DNA of 64,000 nt from a virus. The notes below the pieces were generated by a model. The model made no database searches, had not been told where the DNA came from, and saw only the letters and a program-made list of their open reading frames with translations. The stretch is from positions 25,450-89,449 of IMG/VR virus record IMGVR_UViG_3300025853_000048, one strand, 5' to 3'. Made by a program: the position numbers and the translations under genes. Position 1 is the first letter of the stretch. Every line of letters starts with the position of its first letter. Below are positions 28,716-36,177 of the stretch, in pieces.

Positions 28716-28904
28716 TCATGGTAATCCATCACTTCCTACCCAACCCATCGCTACCGGATCGGTTTCCTGCCAAAACTCCCCGATGTAATCAACCATTTCC
28801 AGTATGTCCTCTCTCGGTTTATCCTGACGGATCATTCGCAACAGTTCCATCGTGGCATCCTCGAAACTCGGTTGAGTCTCTTCCAGGTATTCAACTAAGC
28901 TCAT
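28716..28904 (-). CDS. Small acidic protein, 62 aa
   Basis: A short helical protein (MSLVEYLEETQPSFEDATM onward) ending in WVGSDGLP. No family recognised. It lies four bases from the next gene upstream and just before operator copy 1, so its transcript probably ends near there. Coding likelihood is supported by normal composition and operon packing rather than by homology. Confidence 0.55.
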   Translation of the reverse strand: MSLVEYLEETQPSFEDATMELLRMIRQDKPREDILEMVDYIGEFWQETDPVAMGWVGSDGLP

Positions 28905-28908
28905 GTCT

Positions 28909-29100
28909 TCAAATCTCGTTATTGCGCGGTATCTCCAAGCCTTTTTTGCGAAAGAACGCTTCCACCTTTGCTTCGTTCGATGCGATCCGCAGATCCGTTT
29001 CTATATCTCCACCCTGCATAGCTTTCTCCTGATTCTCCCGGTTGATCTGCTTTGCTGCTTCCAGGATGGCTGAAATATTCTTTTTTTCTTCTTCGGTCAT
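28909..29100 (-). CDS. Small Glu/Ala-rich helical protein, 63 aa
   Basis: Composition is strongly helical (EEEKKNISAILEAAKQINRE at the N-terminus). The overlapping alternative frame at 28919-29107 is less protein-like and was rejected. The genes are spaced four to ten bases apart. No function can be given. Confidence 0.55.
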   Translation of the reverse strand: MTEEEKKNISAILEAAKQINRENQEKAMQGGDIETDLRIASNEAKVEAFFRKKGLEIPRNNEI

Positions 29101-29110
29101 AATTCAACGT

Positions 29111-29881
29111 TTAATTTTCTAACGCTTTTCGGTCGAGCAGGTCGTGCATCTCTTGCTTCATTTCCACTTCGCTAACCATCGTCCAACCCTTCCAGCTACC
29201 TCTGGAGTCTTTTTGGTGCAGTGAACAAAGCCCGTTAGAAGCTCGGCACCGACCCGTTTTCTCGGGATGTGTCCAAACCATATCTTCGGGCTGGAAAAGG
29301 TGTTCGTGAGTCCTGACGAATTCGCTGATGTTTACAACTTTATAAACCACGTTTTCGGGCGACCTTAGATAGCACCGCTTCGACCTCTTGTTTTGTGGCC
29401 CCTTTGCTACTACGGGAGCCACCTGTGGTCTACCTCTCATTTTTTCCGCCCCTCGTTCGTATGATTCGTCATCGCGGAACTTGTTTCCCTTCATGAACTG
29501 CGAATGAGCTTCGTTCTGCTCTTTTGAGTGCTTCCGCCCCCTATGTGCTTCGCTGATCTTTTTAGCTTTTATAGCCGCTCCTTCGGGAGTTATTTTCCAC
29601 CGTCCTTCCGCATGTGCTAGTTTGACAGACTTGCTCATCTTGTCGCGCATCTCCTGGGGTTTTTCCTTCCCTTTCCACGGCTGATAATGACCTTTGCAAT
29701 ATCTCGCTGTCTTAGCGATCGATTTTATGCGCTCGCCACAACCACAAGCGCATAAAGGTTTTTCTTTTTTTCGCGCCCTTTGCCGATAGGCAGCAGCGTT
29801 GCATTTTGTTGAGCAGTATTTCTGCGCTTTGTATGGAACGAAAGGAGTTCCGCAAATTAAACATTCTTTTTTGCTTTCCAT
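29111..29881 (-). CDS. NUMOD3/zinc-finger homing-endonuclease-like protein
   Basis: Start chosen at the ATG at 29881, preceded by AAAGAGAAT, rather than the longer frame. A zinc module (CLICGTPF, then KYCSTKC) opens the protein, followed by ACGCGERIK and ARYCKGHY. A NUMOD3-like motif (KKISEAHRGRKHSKEQ) lies at about 107-125. The C-terminus has a FVRTHEHLF..WKGW module found in free-standing homing endonucleases and similar DNA-binding proteins. No HNH or GIY-YIG catalytic core is visible, so it may only bind DNA. Operator copy 2 lies directly upstream. Confidence 0.75.
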   Translation of the reverse strand: MESKKECLICGTPFVPYKAQKYCSTKCNAAAYRQRARKKEKPLCACGCGERIKSIAKTARYCKGHYQPWKGKEKPQEMRDKMSKSVKLAHAEGRWKITPEGAAIKAKKISEAHRGRKHSKEQNEAHSQFMKGNKFRDDESYERGAEKMRGRPQVAPVVAKGPQNKRSKRCYLRSPENVVYKVVNISEFVRTHEHLFQPEDMVWTHPEKTGRCRASNGLCSLHQKDSRGSWKGWTMVSEVEMKQEMHDLLDRKALEN

Positions 29882-29902
29882 ATTCTCTTTAACTTTTCTA
29901 TA

Positions 29903-29930
29903 GTTCAACACAAGTCTGCTTTTGTTAAGT
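29903..29930. promoter_or_regulatory. Shared operator-like element, copy 2
   Basis: Plus strand: GTTCAACACAAG, centre, TTTTGTTAAGT. It has the same inverted-repeat architecture as copy 1. It sits at the 3' end of the PAPS-reductase-like gene and just upstream of the NUMOD3-type gene, which it probably controls. Confidence 0.7.
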
Positions 29931-30709
29931 TATTCGCCTGGTTTCCCGTGCGAGTCTGCCTCTGCCATACAGAACAGTCCGCATTGAATATTCGGGTCAG
30001 ACCCTTTAGGTTCTCCCTCTTCTATTTCGTCCAGGAAGATTGATGCTCGATCTCCATTCTTGGTGACTCGGTTAATTGTTATATTGAGCTCCCTTTCCAG
30101 TTTGGCCGTTCGCTCGAATTGCTCCGGAAAGTGTTTACGAACTCGCTTCCAGTAATCTATAGAATCGCGGGCCTTAACGCACCCGATGCAGTTATTATTG
30201 CGGAACCCCAGTTTATACATCTCTGGCAGTTCGATCCCCACCCGATCCAGCATCCCGAAGCAATCTTCTTTGGTTAGGCACCGATCAATCAAAGGGCACT
30301 CGATAATCCTTTCGTTGTTGTCTCGTTGCCATCTTTTCAGTCGCCGGGATTCATCGGCTGTATAGCCAAAGATTTCCGTGTCCCCTAACTGCCAGACCTT
30401 ATCACCTGGTTTTTTCTTCAGTTCCCCGGTGCATGGTGCGCCGTGATGGGATACCAGAAATTTGCGTGCTTCAAATACTTCATAAATATTGTCGAACTTT
30501 TCGCTTTTCAGGATTCTGACCGGCTGGCCAAACCACTTCTCACAATCAACAATAAACCGCTTGTTGTCTGGATGTTCGCTGCCAGTGTCGCAATACACCA
30601 CCTCCACCTTGCTATACTTCTCAATAGCGATTTTCGTGGCTACAGCAGAAGCTGCTCCGCAACTAAAATGGGAGACTACACGTCCTGATGGTTTTACTTG
30701 TTGGTTCAT
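29930..30709 (-). CDS. PAPS-reductase-like adenine-nucleotide hydrolase (PP-loop) 1
   Basis: A 259-residue protein. The PP-loop motif is HFSCGAASAV (residues 14-23), a variant of SGGxxS. It is followed by VVYCDTGSEHPDNKRF, the core strand of the PAPS-reductase fold. Cys motifs CIGCVKARDS and CGLFC may coordinate a metal or an iron-sulfur cluster. Phage members of this family are widespread, and their chemistry is often unknown: sulfur transfer, nucleotide modification and DNA phosphorothioation-type steps are all possible. A second, diverged member is at 31928-32860. Confidence 0.85.
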   Translation of the reverse strand: MNQQVKPSGRVVSHFSCGAASAVATKIAIEKYSKVEVVYCDTGSEHPDNKRFIVDCEKWFGQPVRILKSEKFDNIYEVFEARKFLVSHHGAPCTGELKKKPGDKVWQLGDTEIFGYTADESRRLKRWQRDNNERIIECPLIDRCLTKEDCFGMLDRVGIELPEMYKLGFRNNNCIGCVKARDSIDYWKRVRKHFPEQFERTAKLERELNITINRVTKNGDRASIFLDEIEEGEPKGSDPNIQCGLFCMAEADSHGKPGE

Positions 30710-30856
30710 TTAGATAGCTTTTAGAATCGCTTTCCCTCCAATCACCCCTAGAGCTATTGCAGCAATATGACTTAGTGGCTCAGATAACGGCAATGCCCAG
30801 ATTATTAGTGCGCCGATCACGATATTAATTAGGGCATTGGATAATTTGTTGCTCAT
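30710..30856 (-). CDS. Small membrane protein, 48 aa
   Basis: The start at 30856 gives MSNKLSNALINIVIGALIIW followed by a second hydrophobic stretch (AAIALGVIGGKAILKAI): two short membrane helices. A longer frame start at 30898 reads into an operator copy and is less likely. It lies directly before the PAPS-reductase-like gene. No family recognised. Confidence 0.55.
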   Translation of the reverse strand: MSNKLSNALINIVIGALIIWALPLSEPLSHIAAIALGVIGGKAILKAI

Positions 30857-30862
30857 AAAAAA

Positions 30863-30887
30863 TTTAACAAAATTACTTGTGTTGAGT
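30863..30887. promoter_or_regulatory. Shared operator-like element, copy 3
   Basis: Plus strand: TTTAACAAAATTACTTGTGT followed by TGAGT, in the opposite orientation to copies 1 and 2. It lies just upstream of the membrane-protein start at 30856 and overlaps the stop of the RHH gene. Confidence 0.7.
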
Positions 30888-31064
30888 ATCGCTATCACTC
30901 AACGCTTCTAAAGCATCGTTAAGAACTTCAGTTAGATTGACGTTGTTTAGCCTCGCCCATTTCTTGAGATGGGGGTCAATCTTCACCTGAGTCCTCTTCC
31001 AGCCTTCTCGGCCTTTGGATGCGTTCGCTCGCCCTGTCATTCCGTGAGGTTTTCTTTTTGGCAT
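30873..31064 (-). CDS. Ribbon-helix-helix DNA-binding protein (63 aa)
   Basis: Start chosen at 31064 (MPKRKPHGMTGRANASKGRE onward). A much longer frame runs antisense through the plus-strand gene at 31143 and was rejected. The C-terminal half (TQVKIDPHLKKWARLNNVNL, then TEVLNDALEALS) fits an Arc/MetJ ribbon-helix-helix fold. It is divergent from the plus-strand gene, so it may be a local repressor, and it could be the factor that binds the shared operator. Confidence 0.75.
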   Translation of the reverse strand: MPKRKPHGMTGRANASKGREGWKRTQVKIDPHLKKWARLNNVNLTEVLNDALEALSDSDTQHK

Positions 31065-31106
31065 ACCTATAAATACTGCATTTCTATCATACATACAAAT
31101 GAATTG

Positions 31107-31134
31107 TTGACTTTTGTTCTTTTGGGTGTATAAT
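31107..31134 (+). promoter_or_regulatory. Strong σ70-like promoter, near-leaderless
   Basis: TTGACT (31107-31112), a 16-base spacer and TATAAT (31129-31134). The expected start of transcription is about 31141, two bases before the ATG at 31143, which would make the mRNA leaderless or almost so. Confidence 0.8.
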
Positions 31135-31142
31135 TGGATTGT

Positions 31143-31550
31143 ATGAATAACTCTAGTTCGTCTAAAGTTAGGCTTGTGCTTCGGGTTGATGAGGGAACTC
31201 AACAGACCGAACGGAAGCAGAGTGGTTGGAAGTGGGGAGATCCTGCTCCTGCCTTTCCTGGCGTTGTGACTGATCGTATGAAAGAAATCTACCCTCATGC
31301 GGTAGCTGGACTTGAATGCGATTGCCTTAGCAACAGTTGGGATTGTGCCTTGATTGTCACCCTCGCCGAGGGTGACAATGGGCGTTGGTTTATTGGTGGT
31401 GATGCCGTTGATTTGAAAGACGGAATTGCTTACGATGCGTGGTATGATTTCGACGAGTTTCTCACGGAAGAGGAACTTGACGAAGGATTCCCCTCGAAAG
31501 AGGCAGCGATAGCCAAAGCAAAGGATGCATGGGATTCCTCTTTTGACTAA
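31143..31550 (+). CDS. Hypothetical plus-strand protein, 135 aa
   Basis: Start chosen at ATG 31143 rather than the TTG at 31134, which lies inside the -10 region. The protein is acidic with a Trp/Asp-rich middle (DAVDLKDGIAYDAWYDFDEF) and no recognised family. It is one of few plus-strand genes in the left half, with its own near-consensus promoter and a terminator-like hairpin behind it. It is probably an independently expressed (perhaps lysogenic or early) accessory gene. Confidence 0.75.
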   Translation: MNNSSSSKVRLVLRVDEGTQQTERKQSGWKWGDPAPAFPGVVTDRMKEIYPHAVAGLECDCLSNSWDCALIVTLAEGDNGRWFIGGDAVDLKDGIAYDAWYDFDEFLTEEELDEGFPSKEAAIAKAKDAWDSSFD

Positions 31551-31567
31551 AATCATATCAACCCAAG

Positions 31568-31592
31568 CCCGGGCGGAAGCGTCCGGGTTTTT
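31568..31592 (+). terminator. Intrinsic terminator between two plus-strand genes
   Basis: CCCGG...CCGGG stem with a GGAA-type loop and a following TTTTT run, located 18 bases after the stop at 31550. The stem has internal mismatches, so some read-through into the next gene is possible. Confidence 0.65.
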
Positions 31593-31605
31593 GGGGTACC
31601 TAGTT

Positions 31606-31788
31606 ATGGATAAAAACGAATACGATAAAATTGTCATGATCACTTACAACAACCTTGCAATGGGCAACCTCATTCCGACGTTATCATTTTGCGAGAAATG
31701 GGTGGCTCGGCAGTTCAATCTTAAAGTCGGCGGAAAGGCTATGGAAGTAGCTTATGATGCACTCACTAAATTCGGAGTTACTCCTTAA
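31606..31788 (+). CDS. Hypothetical plus-strand protein, 60 aa
   Basis: Start at ATG 31606 (MDKNEYDKIVMITYNNLAMG). The upstream extension to 31525 reads through the terminator and is not credible. The short helical protein ends KAMEVAYDALTKFGVTP. A strong terminator follows. No family recognised. It probably shares the 31107 promoter. Confidence 0.65.
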   Translation: MDKNEYDKIVMITYNNLAMGNLIPTLSFCEKWVARQFNLKVGGKAMEVAYDALTKFGVTP

Positions 31789-31935
31789 CCTTAACCAACT
31801 CAAAAGCCCCGGTGTTCGCGCACTGGGGCTTTTTTGTGCTTGAGTTGATGCCATGCATTCCACGCATAACTCGCCTGACTCCGCTGTGTAAATCAGTCTA
31901 CGACTGCACTCAAGACAGTATCTTTCTTTACTCAT
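31684..31935 (-). CDS. Small zinc-ribbon protein (MSKERYCLECSRR)
   Basis: The start at 31935 overlaps the stop of the PAPS-reductase-like gene by 8 bases, as in the other coupled genes here. CLEC and CVEC pairs (about residues 7-28) form a likely zinc knuckle. The frame stays open through the bidirectional terminator and opposite the plus-strand gene, so the real C-terminus, or the whole gene, is uncertain. Confidence 0.45.
   Translation of the reverse strand: MSKERYCLECSRRLIYTAESGELCVECMASTQAQKSPSARTPGLLSWLRLRSNSEFSECIISYFHSLSADFKIELPSHPFLAK
31802..31836. terminator. Bidirectional intrinsic terminator
   Basis: AAAAGCCCCGGTG, loop, CACTGGGGCTTTTTT: a perfect G/C-rich stem flanked by an A-run and a T-run. 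It can stop both the plus-strand unit ending at 31788 and the minus-strand unit reading leftward. Confidence 0.9.
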
Positions 31936-32860
31936 AATCTCCGTACACTTCGCAGGATTCCGAACACGATCCATCAGGAACATCAAGCACATCATCAAAG
32001 TCTATTTCTTTATCAGAGTATGGTTCAAATTCTGTGCTTTTAGCTTCCTGGATCAGTTCATTGGTAGTTATATCTCCGCGGAAAAATCGCCGTACTCCTG
32101 TCTTGCCCGCGGCAGCCTTCACTTGCGAATATTTTTCGTCCATCTTTTTTGGGAAAGTGAAAATTGATTCGTCCTCAAGTACTAACGTCATCAACTTGCG
32201 CTTACTCTTCTTCCAGCACCACTGGCAGTTTCCCCAGTGATCGCCAGGGAGTTGTAAATCAAACGGCCAGGATAGGCATTCCTTTTTTACCATCTCCATA
32301 GTTACTCGCATGTAAGCAAGGGGATAAACAAACCTGTTCTTTTCTGCGTTGATGCTTAGTCGGTCCCATTCGTCGGAGCGGATGCCGATCGCTGTATCAT
32401 AGTTGAGTTTTGCGCCCCTCACCCAGTCGTGAATCTTCAAGTAACTCTCCATCACTTCCGTTTTGAGCCTAGACGTACATTGCGGCAGTTCCCTATTCGG
32501 AATTCCATACTTTCGGATATAGTCCTCAAACGGTCGGCCATCTCTGGAAGCGGTTTCGTAATCTACGATCCTGTGCCTAATACCCACTCCCTCCGCTCCT
32601 ACCTCGGCCTCCAACCACACTGTCTCGAAATCAAAGTGGTCATCGCACTGCTTGATGAAGTCCAACGTCCTCGGGTCTTCGCAACCTGTATTAGCAAAGG
32701 TGACAATAATATTCTGGTAGCGGTCGCGGAGGTGCTCGAAGATAAACTTGGTCATCACCGCAGACGTGCGGCCCCCGGAAAATGATATAGACAAATTGTC
32801 CGAATACTGAGGAACATCCCCCAAAGTGGGGGCCATAAAATTGAACTCGCGTTGGGTCAT
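31928..32860 (-). CDS. PAPS-reductase-like protein (PP-loop) 2
   Basis: A 310-residue protein. The canonical PP-loop ISFSGGRTSAVM lies at residues 24-35, followed by VTFANTGCEDPRTLDFIKQC (strand and helix of the fold). CQWCWKKSKRK (about 221) and CSESCEVYGDYE (C-terminus) may bind zinc or an iron-sulfur cluster. It resembles the PAPS reductase/DndC superfamily but is diverged from the member at 29930. It could move sulfur onto a nucleotide or base. Operator copy 4 lies 11 bases upstream of the start. Confidence 0.87.
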   Translation of the reverse strand: MTQREFNFMAPTLGDVPQYSDNLSISFSGGRTSAVMTKFIFEHLRDRYQNIIVTFANTGCEDPRTLDFIKQCDDHFDFETVWLEAEVGAEGVGIRHRIVDYETASRDGRPFEDYIRKYGIPNRELPQCTSRLKTEVMESYLKIHDWVRGAKLNYDTAIGIRSDEWDRLSINAEKNRFVYPLAYMRVTMEMVKKECLSWPFDLQLPGDHWGNCQWCWKKSKRKLMTLVLEDESIFTFPKKMDEKYSQVKAAAGKTGVRRFFRGDITTNELIQEAKSTEFEPYSDKEIDFDDVLDVPDGSCSESCEVYGDYE

Positions 32861-32870
32861 TTTATAAGTC

Positions 32871-32895
32871 TACAAAATTGGACTTATGTTGAGTT
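32871..32895. promoter_or_regulatory. Shared operator-like element, copy 4
   Basis: Plus strand: TACAAAATTGGACTTATGTT followed by GAGTT. It has the same half-site pattern as copies 1-3, with the first half less conserved. It lies between the PAPS-reductase-like gene and the small gene on its right. Confidence 0.65.
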
Positions 32896-33225
32896 TTTTG
32901 GAGGATGTATTTTGCTTCCTCCGAAAGTGGTGGGGTTTGTCCATTCTAAATGATCGTCAACTTCCGGGGTGAACGCCAGGTAAGTCGCCACACCTCCTTC
33001 CGTTGCCCGGTCAGTTTTGATTTGCACTTTCCATAGTTGCTTCTCGATCTCCACAAACCTTAATCGATTGACAGAATCCATCTCTCGCACGGTTGGTTTT
33101 TCTAAAACATGAATAAAGCGCTTCCCTGATGATAATGAAATAACATGGAAGCCGGTTTTCTCGCTCCTGGTGAACGCAGCCGTCAGGATCAACTCGTCAT
33201 CGCGCCTGGTTTGATCTTCGGTCAT
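32884..33225 (-). CDS. Hypothetical protein, 113 aa
   Basis: Start chosen at ATG 33225 (MTEDQTRRDDELILTAAFTR); an upstream start at 33321 would overlap the neighbouring gene by over 120 bases. The sequence alternates short strands and charged turns (HVISLSSGKRFIHVLEK) and ends NPTTFGGSKIHPPKNST. No family recognised. The last codons overlap operator copy 4. Confidence 0.65.
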   Translation of the reverse strand: MTEDQTRRDDELILTAAFTRSEKTGFHVISLSSGKRFIHVLEKPTVREMDSVNRLRFVEIEKQLWKVQIKTDRATEGGVATYLAFTPEVDDHLEWTNPTTFGGSKIHPPKNST

Positions 33226-33448
33226 CCTCGGTGTTACTTTTGCTTTTAAACTCTCCACACCACCAACCTTTTTGTACTTCGGGAAAATCGTCATCTCGAT
33301 GCCCTTCGACAATGCCTCCACTCTCCCCTATTGGAGAAACAGAAATGCTTGGCGGGAATCGGCGGCACTCGAAAGCAAGGTAGCCACCTGCATCCCAGTT
33401 AAAGCTGAATTCACAATTCTCGCAGGACTTTAATCTCGTTTCACTCAT
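33197..33448 (-). CDS. Small Cys-rich zinc-binding phage protein
   Basis: An 83-residue protein with SCENCEFSFNWD at the N-terminus, CRRFPPS in the middle and WWCGEFK near the end. The spacing CxxC...CRRFPP...WCGE is one I recognise from a widespread group of small phage zinc proteins. It overlaps the downstream gene by 29 bases. Function unknown; perhaps a nucleic-acid-binding accessory. Confidence 0.75.
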   Translation of the reverse strand: MSETRLKSCENCEFSFNWDAGGYLAFECRRFPPSISVSPIGESGGIVEGHRDDDFPEVQKGWWCGEFKSKSNTEDDRRSNQAR

Positions 33449-33488
33449 CTTTCTTGAATGTCAGAGATATTGAGAGACTGTCAAGTTA

Positions 33489-33842
33489 ATGAACCTTGAC
33501 CTCCTATCCACCTACCTGGAAGAACAGCAGATTTCCGAATCCGAAGCGATTGGAATCTTGCGGGCCAACCTGGATTCATTTCGGGAGGCGACCGGCAGGA
33601 ATATGAAGCGACTAGGTTGGTTCAGAATACCATTCATGGATGAGGCTGACTTTTTCCCTGCCGTTATTGCTCATTTGAGCATCCATAACAGGAAATTGAC
33701 TGAAGGAGGGCATATGGTTGAATACCTGGCTGAACACCCGTCATTTGATCCAGTTGCAAAAGACGCGACTGTCCCACAATACAGGTTGCAGATCGACCGT
33801 GTGCCAAACGGCGAGACTGACTGCCTCTTCGTGCGGATCTAA
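33489..33842 (+). CDS. ISESEAI-motif family protein, 117 aa (plus strand)
   Basis: MNLDLLSTYLEEQQISESEA opens the protein, with EAIGILRANL following, matching two minus-strand genes of this window. Residues 40-117 are helical with an acidic, aromatic C-terminus (YRLQIDRVPNGETDCLFVRI). It is convergent with the membrane-protein gene next door. Its presence on the opposite strand suggests a movable or independently expressed accessory unit. No known domain. Confidence 0.8.
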   Translation: MNLDLLSTYLEEQQISESEAIGILRANLDSFREATGRNMKRLGWFRIPFMDEADFFPAVIAHLSIHNRKLTEGGHMVEYLAEHPSFDPVAKDATVPQYRLQIDRVPNGETDCLFVRI

Positions 33843-33850
33843 AGTCGCCT

Positions 33851-34339
33851 TCACAGCGCGTTGCGCGGCGAATAAGAAGGTGGTCGATACTCGCTGGACC
33901 GATTTTCTTTCAACCATTTAAGCAACCCCTTCCGTGATTTTGGCTCAACCGCTGGTTCAGGCCTGGGTGTCGCCCGGGTTGTCGGTCTTGGACTCGCCTT
34001 GGGCTTTGGTTTCCTGGCGATCGGTTTCTCGATGGCTGGTTTGAATTCCTCAATCTCTTCCTCTGCTGGCAAGAGTTTGTGCATCTCCCAATCCCTGCTA
34101 TCAACCGGCACAATGATCGGTGGTATTGTTATGGCTTCGGGAACCGGCTTTTCGATTGGCGGGAGCTCCGGGGTAAACCCTGCAGCGGTGACGATCCTGA
34201 GTTGTCGATCTTCCTCGCTTGCATCTGCGGGCGTTTCGACTGGATCAGGGTCAGTCCAGATGCGACTCCAGTTTTCATAAGTGTAAATGAGTAAAATCAG
34301 GGTCAAAAAAGTAATGATCGTGACGAAGTGTTTTTTCAT
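33851..34339 (-). CDS. Membrane-anchored proline-rich protein
   Basis: Start chosen at ATG 34339, giving MKKHFVTIITFLTLILLIYT: one N-terminal membrane helix with an N-in orientation. The rest is a Pro/Glu/Lys-rich linker (KPKPKASPRPTTRATPRPEP), then a short basic C-terminus. The architecture recalls TonB- or spanin-like periplasm-spanning proteins, but without any defined domain. It lies just downstream of the terminase, away from the lysis block, so a spanin role is not supported by position. Confidence 0.65.
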   Translation of the reverse strand: MKKHFVTIITFLTLILLIYTYENWSRIWTDPDPVETPADASEEDRQLRIVTAAGFTPELPPIEKPVPEAITIPPIIVPVDSRDWEMHKLLPAEEEIEEFKPAIEKPIARKPKPKASPRPTTRATPRPEPAVEPKSRKGLLKWLKENRSSEYRPPSYSPRNAL

Positions 34340-34359
34340 GATAGGGGGATGGGGTAAGA

Positions 34360-36174
34360 TTAATTCCATTGTCCGCCTCGCTTGTCCTGCTGGTTCAGAT
34401 CCTGCTCCAGTAACTGCAAGTCGCGGGGCAGTTCTTTCTTGATTACCTGGGCTACATACGGTGTTGCAAGACCGATAAAAGTGATCCCGATGGCTAACGC
34501 CATTACGTCGTCATCGTGTTTCCCGGGAGCGGCTTCGGCTTTGCCGGATGGATGCACTATAAAATCTTCCAATTCCTGCACCAGTGGCCGGTCCAGGATT
34601 TCGAGTCCATCCATCGGGGTGTTGTATTCGCGGATCGCAGTCGCCAGCATTTCGATCATGCGGTTGCGGCTTCCGGTGCCAGCCTGCCCCCCGGTGGTCT
34701 GGATGCCATACATTCCGGTGGACTTCTCTTTTCTTGCGTTGCCTTTGCGATCGGTGGTCATCTGCTCGTAAACGTCTGCCCCTTTTTTGAGCAGTCCCGC
34801 GATCAGTCCCCGCTCCTGGTTGGCTTCCGGAATGATCTTGCAGTTGCCGTAAAACTGGCTCATGCGCCAGATATCTTCGGTCAACAAATCGATGTCCAGC
34901 CTGCACTTGTAAGCGAGTCGGCACACCACCTTGGGCGGTTTCCACGCATGGGTAAATTCATCCATGTAACCCGAGCGGATCACCAGGGCTGAATGACAAT
35001 CCATGTCATCCGGGTTGGTGTAGCGGGCAGTCATCGTATCAACTGCGATCAGATATCGGAGCGGCGCCACTGGTTGCTCATAGAGAACAAACTTGGCATA
35101 TGACTCCTCGGTAGGAATGAATGCATAGCGGTTGTTTTGCCCTTCCAGGAGTCCAAATTCAGGATGCGCCAAAACGGATTGCTGGCGAAAGTGAGCCAGA
35201 CCAACCGAGTTAAACCGCTGGTTGGATGTGCTGTGGAACGCCTCTTCCTCGGTTGCAGGAAACTCCCGCTTCATGGTGGCGGGTTCCTTCTTTGCGATTT
35301 GATGAAACGCACTGCGATACCAACGGATCTGGCTGGATTCGAGGTTGAACCGCTGCACCATGTCGCGCTCATCCGCGGTATAGGTTGTTTCAATGTGACG
35401 TTCCTGCTCGGGGATCGGGTGCAACTCCCTGTGCTGGTCGTGGACATACCAGGGAGAAAAGATCTTGATAAACCCACTGTCTGCCCACTCGCCCGCCTTG
35501 GCTTCCTCCAAACTGACGGCTGATTGGTAGTATTCGTAAAACGGACCAGTCGGGCCTCGAGCCGTTGACTCGAGCACAACGCAAGTTTCGGGCAGCATCG
35601 GGACGCATGACAGAATCCCGGCCAGCACCTGGTCAGCATCGCATACCCCACCCTCTCTCCAGCGTGCAGCTTCCGTGCAAAGCACGAAATGGAAGGCGTT
35701 GCCTCGTCCCGCTTCCGGATCGCCAGCCGTTTCATGCAAGCACCTGGAACCGTTAGAGAATACCGCTTTCTCGGCCTGAACATCCTTGCTGATTCCCCAG
35801 TTCATTAGGTCGGTGGATGCGTACCGTTTAAAATATTCCCAGAGTGACTTTACCTGGTCATCCTGCCCGCCAATCACGCAACCCTCAATTGAGCGAGTCA
35901 GCATAAACCAGTACAGAGCGGCAACAATAATGGTGGATAACCCGACCTGCCGGGGTTTCAAGATAACCAGTCGTATTGGCCGATTGTTAGTCAAACACCA
36001 ACCGATCGCATCGCAGATTTCCTGCTGCATCGGGTTGAGGATCGGCTGGACAATCTTACCCCGCTTGTCTTTAATCCGGGCATACGCCGAAAACCAGTTA
36101 GCGAAGCCATCACGCGGATCCGACACCATTACGCGTTCTACCGCTGCCGGATCAAGGATTGCTTTCTGGGTCAT
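34360..36174 (-). CDS. Terminase large subunit
   Basis: A 604-residue packaging motor and nuclease. The N-terminal ATPase has a Walker-A-like LKPRQVGLST (about 73-82) and FVLCTEAARW (about 164-173) in the Walker B/catalytic-Glu region. The C-terminal RNase H-like nuclease has IAVDTM (about 370), PEANQERG (about 441) and HDDDVMALA (about 554). The length is typical. It starts 16 bases after the upstream gene. It moves phage DNA into the procapsid and cuts it; the portal and capsid genes are not recognisable in this window. Confidence 0.93.
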   Translation of the reverse strand: MTQKAILDPAAVERVMVSDPRDGFANWFSAYARIKDKRGKIVQPILNPMQQEICDAIGWCLTNNRPIRLVILKPRQVGLSTIIVAALYWFMLTRSIEGCVIGGQDDQVKSLWEYFKRYASTDLMNWGISKDVQAEKAVFSNGSRCLHETAGDPEAGRGNAFHFVLCTEAARWREGGVCDADQVLAGILSCVPMLPETCVVLESTARGPTGPFYEYYQSAVSLEEAKAGEWADSGFIKIFSPWYVHDQHRELHPIPEQERHIETTYTADERDMVQRFNLESSQIRWYRSAFHQIAKKEPATMKREFPATEEEAFHSTSNQRFNSVGLAHFRQQSVLAHPEFGLLEGQNNRYAFIPTEESYAKFVLYEQPVAPLRYLIAVDTMTARYTNPDDMDCHSALVIRSGYMDEFTHAWKPPKVVCRLAYKCRLDIDLLTEDIWRMSQFYGNCKIIPEANQERGLIAGLLKKGADVYEQMTTDRKGNARKEKSTGMYGIQTTGGQAGTGSRNRMIEMLATAIREYNTPMDGLEILDRPLVQELEDFIVHPSGKAEAAPGKHDDDVMALAIGITFIGLATPYVAQVIKKELPRDLQLLEQDLNQQDKRGGQWN

Positions 36175-36177
36175 TTA

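Noticed and set aside
31065-31643. Long minus-strand extension of the RHH gene
   Set aside because: It runs antisense through the plus-strand gene that has its own promoter and terminator. The extension has no protein-like features, while the ATG at 31064 gives a clean RHH protein.
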